DNA of 33,442 nt from positions 1-33,442 of the forward strand of contig CAISTY010000248.1 of NCBI GenBank assembly GCA_903888515.1, given 5' to 3'. The notes under the pieces were generated by a model. The model ran no database searches, was not told the origin of the DNA, and saw nothing but the letters and a program-made list of their open reading frames with translations. The translations under genes were made by a program, and so were the position numbers. Shown here one piece after another: positions 8,321 through 16,752 of the stretch; position 1 is the stretch's first letter; each line of letters starts with the position of its first letter. The stretch comes from Akkermansiaceae bacterium (GTDB taxonomy: Bacteria; Verrucomicrobiota; Verrucomicrobiia; Verrucomicrobiales; Akkermansiaceae).

Positions 8321-10617
8321 CCGATCTCAGTCAACGCCTCACAGACTCTGCGCATCCGCTGCGCATCCACCTTATCGGCGTGGCCGGTTCGGGCATGAGC
8401 GGGCTTGCGCTGTTATTGTTAGGCATGGGGCATCGCGTGAGTGGATCGGACCGTGTGACCTCTGCGGAAACCGAGCGCATGCAAGGCGTGGGACTGGTGT
8501 TTTCCTCGCCCCACACTGCGGAGGCCGTGCAAGGTGCCGACTTCGTGGTGTTTTCCTCGGCCATACGCCCGGACAACCCGGCCTATGCTGCCGCCATCGT
8601 GGCGCACATTCCGCTGCTCCGTCGCGCGGAATGCCTTGCGGCCATCCTCCACACGCGCAAGAGCATCATCATTGCCGGCACTCATGGGAAAACCACCACC
8701 TCCTCGATGACCGCCCACATCCTGCGCGAGGCCGGATACAAACCGAGCCACTACGTCGGCGCGGAAATCCCTATCCTCGGGGCCAATGCCAAGTGGTCCG
8801 AAGATAGTGAATTCATGGTCGCGGAAGGTGACGAGAGCGACGGCACGCTCGCGCTCTATCACCCTGAGCACGCGGTGATCCTCAACATCGAAGCCGAGCA
8901 TCTCGATTTCTATCGGGATCTCGATCACATCCGCGAGGTTTTCGCCACGCTCGCCCAGCAGACTTGCGGCAAGCTGGTTTATTGCGCGGAGGATCCCGTT
9001 GCCCACGCCCTTTGCAGCGGTCGCGAAAACGCGGTGTCGTACGGCTGGGAGGATGCCGACTACACCGCTACCGACGTCCGCGATCTCAAGGGTTCGTCCG
9101 CCTTTGCGGTCATGAAAAACGGCGAACCTCTCGGCGACATCGAGCTTGGCATTCCGGGAAACCATAACATCCTCAACGCCCTTGCCGCCATCGCCCTGGC
9201 CGACCATTGCGGCGCGGAGTTCCCACATGTCGCCCGCGCCCTCGCCACCTTCGCCGGCGCGAAACGGCGCTTCGAAACCAAATACCTCTCATCCAACTAC
9301 CGGATCATCGACGATTACGGCCACCATCCATCGGAACTCGCCGCCACTCTGGAGACGGCCCGCTCGCTCAAGCCGCAGCGGCTCGTAGTGCTCTTCCAAC
9401 CACACCGCTACACGCGCACCCGGATGCTCGCCGAGGATTTCGGCATGGTCCTGCAAGCGGCGGACCGGGTCTTCATCTCCGATGTCTATCCCGCTTCGGA
9501 AAATCCGATAGATGGTATTTCCGGCCAGACGCTGGTGGATGCGATGCAACGCCACGGCGATATCCCGGCGACCTACCTGCCGGATCTGACAACAGCGCAT
9601 CACGCCGTCGGCAACACCCTGCAACGCGGCGACGTCCTCGTCACCCTGGGTGCCGGCAATGTCCATGAAGCCGGCACCCGCATTGCCACGGATCTCAAGA
9701 TCCTAGAGGAAATGTGCGGCCTCGCACCGCCCGGCGAGATCGATGGCAAACTCTACGAACCGATGTGCCGCCACACCACGCTGCTCGTCGGTGGCCCGGC
9801 CCAATACTGGCTGGAACCCCACTGTTTCCACGGTTTTGCCTTCCTAGTGGATTACTGCCGCGAGCGCGGCATTCCGGTGCGCGTGGTCGGCCGCGGGTCC
9901 AACTTGTTAGTGCGCGATGGTGGGATTCGCGGCGCGGTCATCCATCCCACCGGCGGCGCGTTTTCGGAGGTCGCCATCGGCACCCAGGGTGAGATCACCG
10001 CCGGGGTGGGGGTGCGCTTGAAAAAACTCGCCAGCATGGCCGCCGGCAATGGGATAGGCGGATTTGAATGGATGGAAGGCATTCCGGGAAATGTCGGTGG
10101 TGCGCTGCGCATGAACGCCGGTGCGATGGGTGTGGAAACCTTCGACCAAGTGGTGCGGGTGACCTTCCTCGATGAAGACGGCGTGATTCGTACCCGCGAA
10201 CGCGCTGAGATCACCTGCCACTACCGGAATGTCCCGGAACTCCGGCGCAACTTCGCCCTGCAGGCGGTCTTCAAGGGGAAATCCGATAGTTTCGCCAACA
10301 TCAAAAAACGCACGGATGCAGCCCGCGAAAAACGGAAAAACTCCCAACCCGTCATTGCCTCCGCCGGTTGCACCTTCAAGAACCCGGCAGCGATTCCCGC
10401 CGGCTGCCTGATTGATGCCCTCGGACTCAAAGGCACGCACTGTGGTCATGCCGCGGTTTCCGAGATCCACGGAAATTTCGTTGTCAACCATGGCGGCGCA
10501 TCCGCCAGCGACATCCTCCAACTCATCGAATCCATCCAACATAAAGCCCGCTCCGAACGCAACATCGAACTCGAAACCGAAGTCAAAATCCTCGGCGAGG
10601 ACGAAGCCGCATTTTAA
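8317..10617 (+). CDS. murC-murB: MurC-MurB fusion: UDP-MurNAc-L-Ala ligase / UDP-MurNAc reductase
   Basis: A single 766-aa protein carries two steps of cytoplasmic peptidoglycan precursor synthesis. Residues 1-465 are MurC: N-terminal GVAGSGMSGLA, the ATP loop GTHGKTTTS, and the C-terminal part ending near LGAGNVHEAG. Residues about 470-766 are MurB, an FAD enzyme, with GRGSNLLVRDGG near 525 and GIPGNVGGALRMNAG. The reading frame is open throughout and there is no internal stop, so the fusion looks genuine. In the MurB half the place of the E. coli catalytic Ser (AGSFFKNP) is a Cys (AGCTFKNP). The reactions are not consecutive in the usual gene order, as MurB makes the MurC substrate, so a fusion could channel UDP-MurNAc. 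It is coupled to murG by a four-base overlap. Confidence 0.94.
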   Translation: MTDLSQRLTDSAHPLRIHLIGVAGSGMSGLALLLLGMGHRVSGSDRVTSAETERMQGVGLVFSSPHTAEAVQGADFVVFSSAIRPDNPAYAAAIVAHIPLLRRAECLAAILHTRKSIIIAGTHGKTTTSSMTAHILREAGYKPSHYVGAEIPILGANAKWSEDSEFMVAEGDESDGTLALYHPEHAVILNIEAEHLDFYRDLDHIREVFATLAQQTCGKLVYCAEDPVAHALCSGRENAVSYGWEDADYTATDVRDLKGSSAFAVMKNGEPLGDIELGIPGNHNILNALAAIALADHCGAEFPHVARALATFAGAKRRFETKYLSSNYRIIDDYGHHPSELAATLETARSLKPQRLVVLFQPHRYTRTRMLAEDFGMVLQAADRVFISDVYPASENPIDGISGQTLVDAMQRHGDIPATYLPDLTTAHHAVGNTLQRGDVLVTLGAGNVHEAGTRIATDLKILEEMCGLAPPGEIDGKLYEPMCRHTTLLVGGPAQYWLEPHCFHGFAFLVDYCRERGIPVRVVGRGSNLLVRDGGIRGAVIHPTGGAFSEVAIGTQGEITAGVGVRLKKLASMAAGNGIGGFEWMEGIPGNVGGALRMNAGAMGVETFDQVVRVTFLDEDGVIRTRERAEITCHYRNVPELRRNFALQAVFKGKSDSFANIKKRTDAAREKRKNSQPVIASAGCTFKNPAAIPAGCLIDALGLKGTHCGHAAVSEIHGNFVVNHGGASASDILQLIESIQHKARSERNIELETEVKILGEDEAAF

Positions 10618-10659
10618 CAGAAGACAGAAGACTTGAAGACACAAGACACAAGCAAAGAA
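10617..10659. repeat. Heptamer array ACAGAAG/ACACAAG before ddl
   Basis: Units ACAGAAG, ACAGAAG, ACTTGAAG, ACACAAG, ACACAAG and CAAAGAAG, in steps of seven with one 8-mer, begin at the murC-murB stop and end at the proposed ddl start. They leave almost no ordinary spacer. Confidence 0.6.
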
Positions 10660-11604
10660 GTGATCACCTCCGCACCACCCTCTCTGTTAGATTCCAAAAA
10701 AATCGCCGTCCTGATGGGCGGCCCCGGTTCCGAGCGACGGATCTCGCTGGCCTCGGGCCAGGCCGTGCTCCGGGCGCTCCGCAGTCTCGGCCTGCACGCC
10801 CAACCCGTGGATGTCACCGGCACCACGATCGAGCTTCCGCCCGGCACGGATCTCGCGTTCAACTTGATCCACGGTACCTTCGGCGAGGACGGGCAACTCC
10901 AGGAAATCCTCGAGCGGCGGGGCGTCCCCTACACTGGCGCGGGCGTCCACAGCAGCCGCACCGCGTTTGACAAAAACCTCGCCAAAGCCGCCTTCATGGC
11001 CGCCGGAGTTCCCACGCCACGGGCGGAAATCATCGACGTCTCTAACGGTCCGCGACTGCCATCCTTCACGGCGCCTTTTGTGGTTAAACCCCCGCGCGAG
11101 GGCTCCAGTGTCGGCGTGCACATCGTGCGCGTCCCGGAGGATGCCATGGCCGCCATGGCTGATGCCGCGAAATACGGCCATGATGTCCTGATCGAGGAAT
11201 TCATCGCAGGCAAGGAACTCACAGTTGGAATTCTCAACGACACGGCCCTGCCCGTCGTCCACATCGCCCCGCGCGACGGATTCTATGACATGGCTAACAA
11301 ATACCCGTGGATGAGTGGCGGCGCGGGCAGTGACTACAAGTGCCCGGCGGATCTCGACGCAGCCACCACCCGCGCCGTGCAGGACGCCGCGCTCGCCGCG
11401 CATCGTGCTCTCGGGGTGGAAATCTACTCGCGCGTGGACGTGCTGCTAGACGCGCAAGGCCGCCCCTTCGTGCTCGAAGCCAATACCATCCCCGGCATGA
11501 CGGAAACCAGCCTGCTGCCCAAAGCCGCCGCCGCCACCGGCATGGCTTTTCCCGAACTGTGCAGGATCATCGCGGAACTTTCGCTCGCGTTGCGCCCGGG
11601 ATGA
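10660..11604 (+). CDS. ddl: D-alanine--D-alanine ligase
   Basis: Makes the D-Ala-D-Ala dipeptide of the peptidoglycan stem. ATP-grasp enzyme: the N-terminal domain has KIAVLMGGPGSERRISL, the glycine-rich loop reads KPPREGSSVGV, and the C-terminal metal-binding part reads EANTIPGMTETSLLP. About 314 aa, normal length. The start is uncertain. I chose the GTG at 10660 because the frame upstream, from a TTG at 10633, is made of heptamer repeat. No ATG lies between the repeat and the conserved N-terminus. It follows murC-murB closely and is presumably in the same transcript. Confidence 0.93.
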   Translation: MITSAPPSLLDSKKIAVLMGGPGSERRISLASGQAVLRALRSLGLHAQPVDVTGTTIELPPGTDLAFNLIHGTFGEDGQLQEILERRGVPYTGAGVHSSRTAFDKNLAKAAFMAAGVPTPRAEIIDVSNGPRLPSFTAPFVVKPPREGSSVGVHIVRVPEDAMAAMADAAKYGHDVLIEEFIAGKELTVGILNDTALPVVHIAPRDGFYDMANKYPWMSGGAGSDYKCPADLDAATTRAVQDAALAAHRALGVEIYSRVDVLLDAQGRPFVLEANTIPGMTETSLLPKAAAATGMAFPELCRIIAELSLALRPG

Positions 11605-11637
11605 TCCGCAATATCCATCAAACATCCATTCGCTCCC

Positions 11638-12627
11638 ATGAAGCACCGTACCAACAAACCCCACCGCCAGGCACGCCAGAGGGTGCTTGAAGTGCGCGTG
11701 ATGTCGCCGCGCATCGCATGGCTGAACTTCCTGAAGTGCGCGGTAAGAACGTTCAAATTCGCCTGTGTTATCGCAGCACTCGCCGGTATCTCATGGGGTG
11801 CCAGGCGCGGCATCCAGCAGGCGTTTTTCAATAATCCGGATTTCCGCCTGCAAGTGATCGCGCTCAATGCCAACCCGGTGATCGATGAACTCGGCGTCGC
11901 CGTCGCCGCCGGAATCGACCTCAACGATAAGCCGTGTTTGTTCGACATCGATGTCAAGGATGTCGAACAGAAGCTCGGATGTCTGCCTGCCATCGCCGCC
12001 GTCCACGTGGAACGCCACCTGCCTTGCACCCTCGCCGTCACCGTGACCCCCCGCATCCCCAAAGCCTGGTTGAGCTGCCCCACAGCCGGCCTAACAGGAA
12101 TTCGCCGGGCCGGGGAAACTTTGTTAGATCGTGATGGGGTCGCCTATCCGTGCCCGGCACTCCAGGTGGAAGCCGCCCGCACTCTGCCTATCATCACCTT
12201 GCCGCCGTCCGACAAAAATCCGTTGCAGGCGGGTGTGAGAATCCAGCAGCCCGAACTTGACCATTGCCTGCTGCTGCTGGACGCCGCGTGTGAGGCCGAG
12301 CCGGATGCCATGCAATGGATTGAATCCGTCCGGCAGGTCAACGAGTGGTCGTTGCTCTTGGTCACCCGGCAAGGCACTGCGGCGACCTTCGGCCTGAGCG
12401 ACCATTCTCGCCAGATTCGTCGTCTGCGTGCCGCGCTGGACCACGCCGGGGAAAAAGGTTATGTGATCGACACCATCAATCTCATCCCCAAATATAACAT
12501 TCCCATCACCGTGCGTGACGAACCCGCCCCGCCGCCCCGGGCCATTCCCGTTTCCGTCAAGGATCCGGCCAACGCAACCCAAAACCGCCGCGCCCGCGAT
12601 TCCCGCAGCCTCCCCAAACGCAACTGA
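11638..12627 (+). CDS. ftsQ: Cell-division protein FtsQ
   Basis: Bitopic membrane protein of the divisome that scaffolds FtsB/FtsL. A short basic cytoplasmic tail (rich in Arg and Lys, residues 1-30) is followed by a transmembrane segment around FACVIAALAGISWGA, then a POTRA-like domain (NNPDFRLQVIALNAN to PAIAAVHVERHLP). The C-terminus is basic and Pro-rich, probably disordered. The sequence is weakly conserved, as usual for FtsQ, so the call leans on topology plus position between ddl and ftsA. Length is 329 aa. The ATG at 11638 has no visible Shine-Dalgarno. Confidence 0.85.
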   Translation: MKHRTNKPHRQARQRVLEVRVMSPRIAWLNFLKCAVRTFKFACVIAALAGISWGARRGIQQAFFNNPDFRLQVIALNANPVIDELGVAVAAGIDLNDKPCLFDIDVKDVEQKLGCLPAIAAVHVERHLPCTLAVTVTPRIPKAWLSCPTAGLTGIRRAGETLLDRDGVAYPCPALQVEAARTLPIITLPPSDKNPLQAGVRIQQPELDHCLLLLDAACEAEPDAMQWIESVRQVNEWSLLLVTRQGTAATFGLSDHSRQIRRLRAALDHAGEKGYVIDTINLIPKYNIPITVRDEPAPPPRAIPVSVKDPANATQNRRARDSRSLPKRN

Positions 12628-12648
12628 CTATCCCCGCTTCCCACCCTC

Positions 12649-13863
12649 ATGGCACGTCGCACCAAAATCCACGTCGGACTTGAAATCGGCACCCACAAAA
12701 CCTGCATCGTCGTTGGCGAGGTCAAGGCGGACAGTGCGGTCAAAATTCTTGGCATCGGGGAAACCAAGAGCGCCGGGGTCCGCAAAGGGGAAATCCACGA
12801 TTACTCCCAAGCCCGCGCCTGCCTCAAGGATGCGTTGACCAAAGCCGAGGATGCCAGCGATGTGGAAATCGGCAGTGTGTTCCTTGCCGTCACCGGAGCC
12901 CACATCACGGGCATCAACAACCGCGGCACGTTCCGCTTGCCGGACGACGAACCGATCGTGACTGCCGAACACGTTGAAGAGGCCCGCACCATCGCCCGCG
13001 AAGTCCATATCCCGCAAAATCACGTTTACATCCACCCGATCATCCGCAACTACTGGCTCGATGGCCTCGAACACTCGACTTCGCCCATGGGCTTGTTCGG
13101 CAAAACCGTGGAAGCCGATTTTCATGTCGTTCATGGCATCGGCTCGCGGCTCCAAAACAGCATCAAATTGGTCCGCGAAATGCCGTTGGAAGTGGACGAC
13201 ATCGTGTTCGCCCCCATCGCCACCGCTCAGATGGCGCTCGACCGCGAGCAGCGCGAACGCGGCGCACTGGTCATCGACATCGGTGGTGGCACCACCGACT
13301 ACGCGCTCTACCTCGGCGGGGTTATCACCGCGTCCGGTTGCATCCCGGTCGGCGGTGATCATGTCACCAATGACATCCACCTCGTCACCGGACTGCCGTT
13401 TTCCAAGGCCGAACGCCTGAAAATCACCGAAGGCGACGCCTCGGCGGACCCGGTGCGCTCGGTCGGCACCGCCAAACTCACCGATGAGCGTGGCTTCGCC
13501 GATGTCGAAATCAACCGTGCCGTGTTGAATGAAGTCATCCGCCAGCGGCTGGAGGAAACCCTGCGACTCGTGCGCCAGCGCCTGCCTGACAACGCGGTGG
13601 CGTCTATCGGCGCGGGCATTTTTCTCACCGGAGGCACCAGCCTGATGCGCGGTTTCCACGAACTGGCCTTCGAGGTTTTCGGTCGTGATATCTACCGCCC
13701 GGAGCTACCGGAAATCAGCGGCATCCAAGCGAGTTTCAAGGACCCCCGATATGCCACATCCATCGGCTTAATCCGCTATGCCCAGATTTTTGATACCGAA
13801 AGTGCCGCTCCGCCGGGCATCTTCGGCAGGGTCGCCCGCATGTTCTGGCCGTTCGTCAAATAG
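12649..13863 (+). CDS. ftsA: Cell-division actin homologue FtsA
   Basis: Actin-fold ATPase that tethers the FtsZ ring to the membrane and recruits later division proteins. Phosphate-1 motif GLEIGTHKTCIVV near residue 10, phosphate-2 motif VIDIGGGTTDYAL near 208, and adenosine motif FLTGGTSLMRG near 326 are all visible. The C-terminal stretch GIFGRVARMFWPFVK is an amphipathic helix, the expected membrane anchor. Length is 404 aa. It starts 21 bp after ftsQ and lies 64 bp before ftsZ; that gap is almost wholly a heptamer repeat. Confidence 0.95.
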   Translation: MARRTKIHVGLEIGTHKTCIVVGEVKADSAVKILGIGETKSAGVRKGEIHDYSQARACLKDALTKAEDASDVEIGSVFLAVTGAHITGINNRGTFRLPDDEPIVTAEHVEEARTIAREVHIPQNHVYIHPIIRNYWLDGLEHSTSPMGLFGKTVEADFHVVHGIGSRLQNSIKLVREMPLEVDDIVFAPIATAQMALDREQRERGALVIDIGGGTTDYALYLGGVITASGCIPVGGDHVTNDIHLVTGLPFSKAERLKITEGDASADPVRSVGTAKLTDERGFADVEINRAVLNEVIRQRLEETLRLVRQRLPDNAVASIGAGIFLTGGTSLMRGFHELAFEVFGRDIYRPELPEISGIQASFKDPRYATSIGLIRYAQIFDTESAAPPGIFGRVARMFWPFVK

Positions 13864-13865
13864 AC

Positions 13866-13918
13866 ATTTCAAATCCCAAATCCCAAATTTCAAATCCCAA
13901 ATTTCAAATCTCAAATCC
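13866..13918. repeat. Heptamer array ATTTCAA/ATCCCAA between ftsA and ftsZ
   Basis: Seven units in a strict 7-bp period: ATTTCAA, ATCCCAA, ATCCCAA, ATTTCAA, ATCCCAA, ATTTCAA, ATCTCAA, plus a partial ATCC. It begins two bases after the ftsA stop codon and ends ten bases before the ftsZ ATG. Its reverse complement belongs to the same sequence family as the array between jetA and jetB. Confidence 0.9.
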
Positions 13919-13927
13919 ACCACCACC

Positions 13928-15514
13928 ATGATTCCATACCACCGCGATCCCCGTCAGATCATCCCCTCCACTGCCGTCAAAATCATCGGTCTCGGCGGAG
14001 CCGGAACCAACATGTTGGAGCGCATTGCGCTGGATGGCATGGAAGGTGCCGAATTGCTCGCAATCAACACCGACATTCGCACGCTGGGTTCATGCCTCGC
14101 TCCGGAAAAAATCCAGCTTGGCGTTAATTTGACCAAGGGTCTGGGTGCCGGCGGGGATCCCGAACTTGGCCACCAAGCGGTGCTGGAGGCGGAAGACGCG
14201 ATCCGTGCCGCCGTAACAGGCCGCCGCATCGTGTTCCTTTGCACCGGCTTGGGGGGGGGCACCGGCTCGGGCGCGGCTCCCATTGTCACCCGCATTGCGC
14301 GTGAGGAAGGGGCTTTCGTCGTGGTCTTCGCCACCATGCCATTCGCCTTCGAAGGCAGACGCCGCCGCGATCAGGCGGAGACCGCCCTCAACGAACTAGT
14401 CGTTCTCTCCAACGCGCTGGTCACCTTCGATAACAACCGCATGGGCGAACTCGTGCTCGCCAAGCAGGGCATCCATGATGCTTTCCTCGCAGCGGACCAA
14501 ATGATCTGCGAGTCGATGAAGGCCGTCATTCGCCTGGTGATCCGTCCCGGCCTCATCAACGTCGGGCTCGACGATCTGATGAGCGCGCTGCGGACCAACC
14601 GTTCGCGCTGCCTATTTGGTTCAGGCATCGCCACCGGCAAGGACCGGGCCACGCGGGCTCTGCGCAATGCGCTGTCCAGCCCCTTGCTCGACCAGGGATC
14701 GCTCCTCAAGGATGCCCGGACCGTGCTCGTCCACCTCTGTGGGGGGGAGGATCTAACGCTCTTTGAAATCGAGCTGCTGATGCAGAGCCTGCAGAAATTC
14801 GTGCCGGAAGAGGCGCATGTGTTGTTCGGCGCCGCCGTGGATCCCGCGATGGGCGATGCGCTCTCACTCACCCTTATCAGCGCCTTGCCAGAGGATTCGC
14901 TCGCCATGGCCCCGCGCGACTCGCTGAGCAGTGCCTCCCGCGACAAACCGCTGCCCGATCCCGCCCCGGGTGTCACTCCTTCTTCGGAAAACGAAGCCCG
15001 CACCGTCGAACCGCAACTGGAATCCGAGGATTTGTGGAAACCCGTCACAACTCCCGCGCCGGATGCCGATGCACCTGCGGCGGAGAAGCCAGCCAGTCCG
15101 CCCGTTGTGGTTGCGGAATTCGTGGCCGTGACAAAAGAAGCCCCCCCGGAGGCTTGCGTCGAAGCGGCACCTGACCCGCAGCAGACCGATGAGGAAGCGG
15201 AACGGAACGCGCCCGGTCCCGGGTCTTCCGGGGGCACTCCTATTCCGAAAAAACGACCGGCGGGTGCCACACCGTGGTCCGTCACACAAGGCCCGAAATC
15301 CCTCCAGCCCGAATTGGCGCCCATCGAATCCTTCGTCCTGACTCCACCGCTCGAGCCCGAAGGACCCAAACTCAAACTCGGCATCAAACCCGTCACCCCG
15401 CAAAGCGAACTCTCGCTCGATTCCACTCCGCGCGGCCGATTCGAAGGCGAAACCCCCAATGTGATCGATGGCGAGGATCTCGACCTCCCGCCCTTCCTGC
15501 GCAAGAAAAAATAG
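13928..15514 (+). CDS. ftsZ: Cell-division GTPase FtsZ, long-linker form with altered T7 loop
   Basis: Tubulin homologue that forms the Z-ring. The GTP-binding signature reads GGGTGSG (109-115; the common form is GGGTGTG). The FDNN segment near 167 and the helix AFLAADQMI fit FtsZ. The T7 loop reads RPGLINVGLDDL (206-217). Against the usual NVDFADV, the first catalytic Asp is Gly213, and only the later Asp216 is kept in register. Residues about 321-515 form a long Pro/Glu/Ala-rich linker, and the end, DLDLPPFLRKKK, matches the conserved FtsA-binding tail. Total 528 aa, longer than usual (about 380-400). The start is the ATG at 13928, just after a CACCACCACC stretch. The 3' end faces jetD with only 23 bp between. 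Confidence 0.94.
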   Translation: MIPYHRDPRQIIPSTAVKIIGLGGAGTNMLERIALDGMEGAELLAINTDIRTLGSCLAPEKIQLGVNLTKGLGAGGDPELGHQAVLEAEDAIRAAVTGRRIVFLCTGLGGGTGSGAAPIVTRIAREEGAFVVVFATMPFAFEGRRRRDQAETALNELVVLSNALVTFDNNRMGELVLAKQGIHDAFLAADQMICESMKAVIRLVIRPGLINVGLDDLMSALRTNRSRCLFGSGIATGKDRATRALRNALSSPLLDQGSLLKDARTVLVHLCGGEDLTLFEIELLMQSLQKFVPEEAHVLFGAAVDPAMGDALSLTLISALPEDSLAMAPRDSLSSASRDKPLPDPAPGVTPSSENEARTVEPQLESEDLWKPVTTPAPDADAPAAEKPASPPVVVAEFVAVTKEAPPEACVEAAPDPQQTDEEAERNAPGPGSSGGTPIPKKRPAGATPWSVTQGPKSLQPELAPIESFVLTPPLEPEGPKLKLGIKPVTPQSELSLDSTPRGRFEGETPNVIDGEDLDLPPFLRKKK

Positions 15515-15537
15515 CCTGCCGCTGGATGGAAGGTTGT

Positions 15538-16752
15538 CTAACGGAACGGCCAACCGTCGGCGGCGGGCGGGCCGAGGGTTTCCTGCTCGAAATCGCCGCG
15601 ATCATGGCAACGGGCAATGGCCGCGATTTCCGGGCGCACGTCCGCGAGCAGCGGCGAGTTCAGCAGTTTTGGCAGCAGTTGCCGGTCGTAGGGAGTGAGC
15701 GGGCTGGGCGCGGACGCGGGCCGCCACTGCATGTGGTAGGCCTCAACATGGCGCGGGGTGGCCTCGCGGAGTTTGAGCAGGATATGCCAACCGGCCGGGT
15801 CGGTATCGCCGAAATGATGGTGCGGCAACGACGGAGGCAGTTTATCTAGCAGATCGCGGAAAGCCGGGGTGGGGAACGAGGTGGTCGTGATGAGCGTGCG
15901 GCGGTCGTGATTTGCAGCGGCGTATTGGCGGTAGGTGGTCTTGCGGTTCTCGATACTGAGCAGGCGTTCGGCGGCGGTGGAGACCGCCGCGCAGCGGGCC
16001 AGATCGGCTGCGGAAACCAGCACGTTTGTTAGACCGGCGAAGTCGTGGACGCTGCCATCCGGGAAGTGCAGGCACACCGGTCCGTGCAGCTCGACGTGGG
16101 ATTCTCCTGAAACGAAGCCGAGGGACTTCAGCGGCGTGGCGGATCCGAACAAACGCGCGAGGCCGGATTCGATAGTCTGCTGGTGGCGTTCGAGGCCTTT
16201 GGAGTCGAGTCCAATTTCCACGCTGGCCGCACGGATCGGCGTGCCGGTTGGCCATTCGCGTTCGCTGAGGTTTCTAACGGTTTCGAGCAATCGACGCAGC
16301 GTTTCCGGATGACTCCAGTTGAATGGGCGAAGTGAGCGGTCCGCGGTGAATGCCGAGCGAAGTGATTGGCAAAGCGTAGCCCATTCTTCGGGAAAACGCG
16401 GATGCCCGCGATTGAAAAAATCCATCACGATTTCCAGGGAAGTGGTTTGCACGACATGGCTCGATGCTCCTCCAAAAAGATCGCGCAGCCATGGCTCTGC
16501 GGCGTGGGGCAATGTCAGACGCTCGATCAGATATTTCCGATAGCGATGGCGGTTGAGGACGATGTGCCCGGATTTTTCCAACGCTTCCGCTTCGCGCGTG
16601 GCTGCGGCTTGATCTTCGGCGCTGGAGGCTCCCGAATTTTCTAACAACAAAATCCAATTCCGGGTGAACTCCCGGCTCGATTCCGCGGTTCGCCTGCCGC
16701 GGGCGGCGTGCCATTGGCGGTGCAGTTCCGCAAGCCAAGCCGGTGGGTTCAT
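15538..16752 (-). CDS. jetD: Wadjet nuclease subunit JetD
   Basis: Fourth subunit of the Wadjet plasmid-defence complex. In studied systems JetD cleaves closed circular DNA after loop extrusion by JetABC. The C-terminal half has the Toprim-like motif HHHFGDTDPAGWHILLK at about residues 308-325, whose acidic residues are the likely metal site. This fits the DUF3322/DUF2220 arrangement of JetD. Length is 404 aa, in the family range. Its ATG overlaps the jetC stop as ATGA, so the two are translated together. It is convergent with ftsZ, with no visible terminator in the 23-bp gap. The name rests on the motif and the four-gene order; no search was possible. Confidence 0.9.
   Translation of the reverse strand: MNPPAWLAELHRQWHAARGRRTAESSREFTRNWILLLENSGASSAEDQAAATREAEALEKSGHIVLNRHRYRKYLIERLTLPHAAEPWLRDLFGGASSHVVQTTSLEIVMDFFNRGHPRFPEEWATLCQSLRSAFTADRSLRPFNWSHPETLRRLLETVRNLSEREWPTGTPIRAASVEIGLDSKGLERHQQTIESGLARLFGSATPLKSLGFVSGESHVELHGPVCLHFPDGSVHDFAGLTNVLVSAADLARCAAVSTAAERLLSIENRKTTYRQYAAANHDRRTLITTTSFPTPAFRDLLDKLPPSLPHHHFGDTDPAGWHILLKLREATPRHVEAYHMQWRPASAPSPLTPYDRQLLPKLLNSPLLADVRPEIAAIARCHDRGDFEQETLGPPAADGWPFR

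Noticed and set aside
13778..13927. Longer FtsZ start
   Set aside because: The extension runs through the end of ftsA and the heptamer array, and FtsZ conservation begins only after the ATG at 13928.
14371..15504. A 377-codon minus-strand frame opposite ftsZ
   Set aside because: It is a mirror of the low-complexity FtsZ linker, giving a Ser/Gly-rich sequence with no domain.
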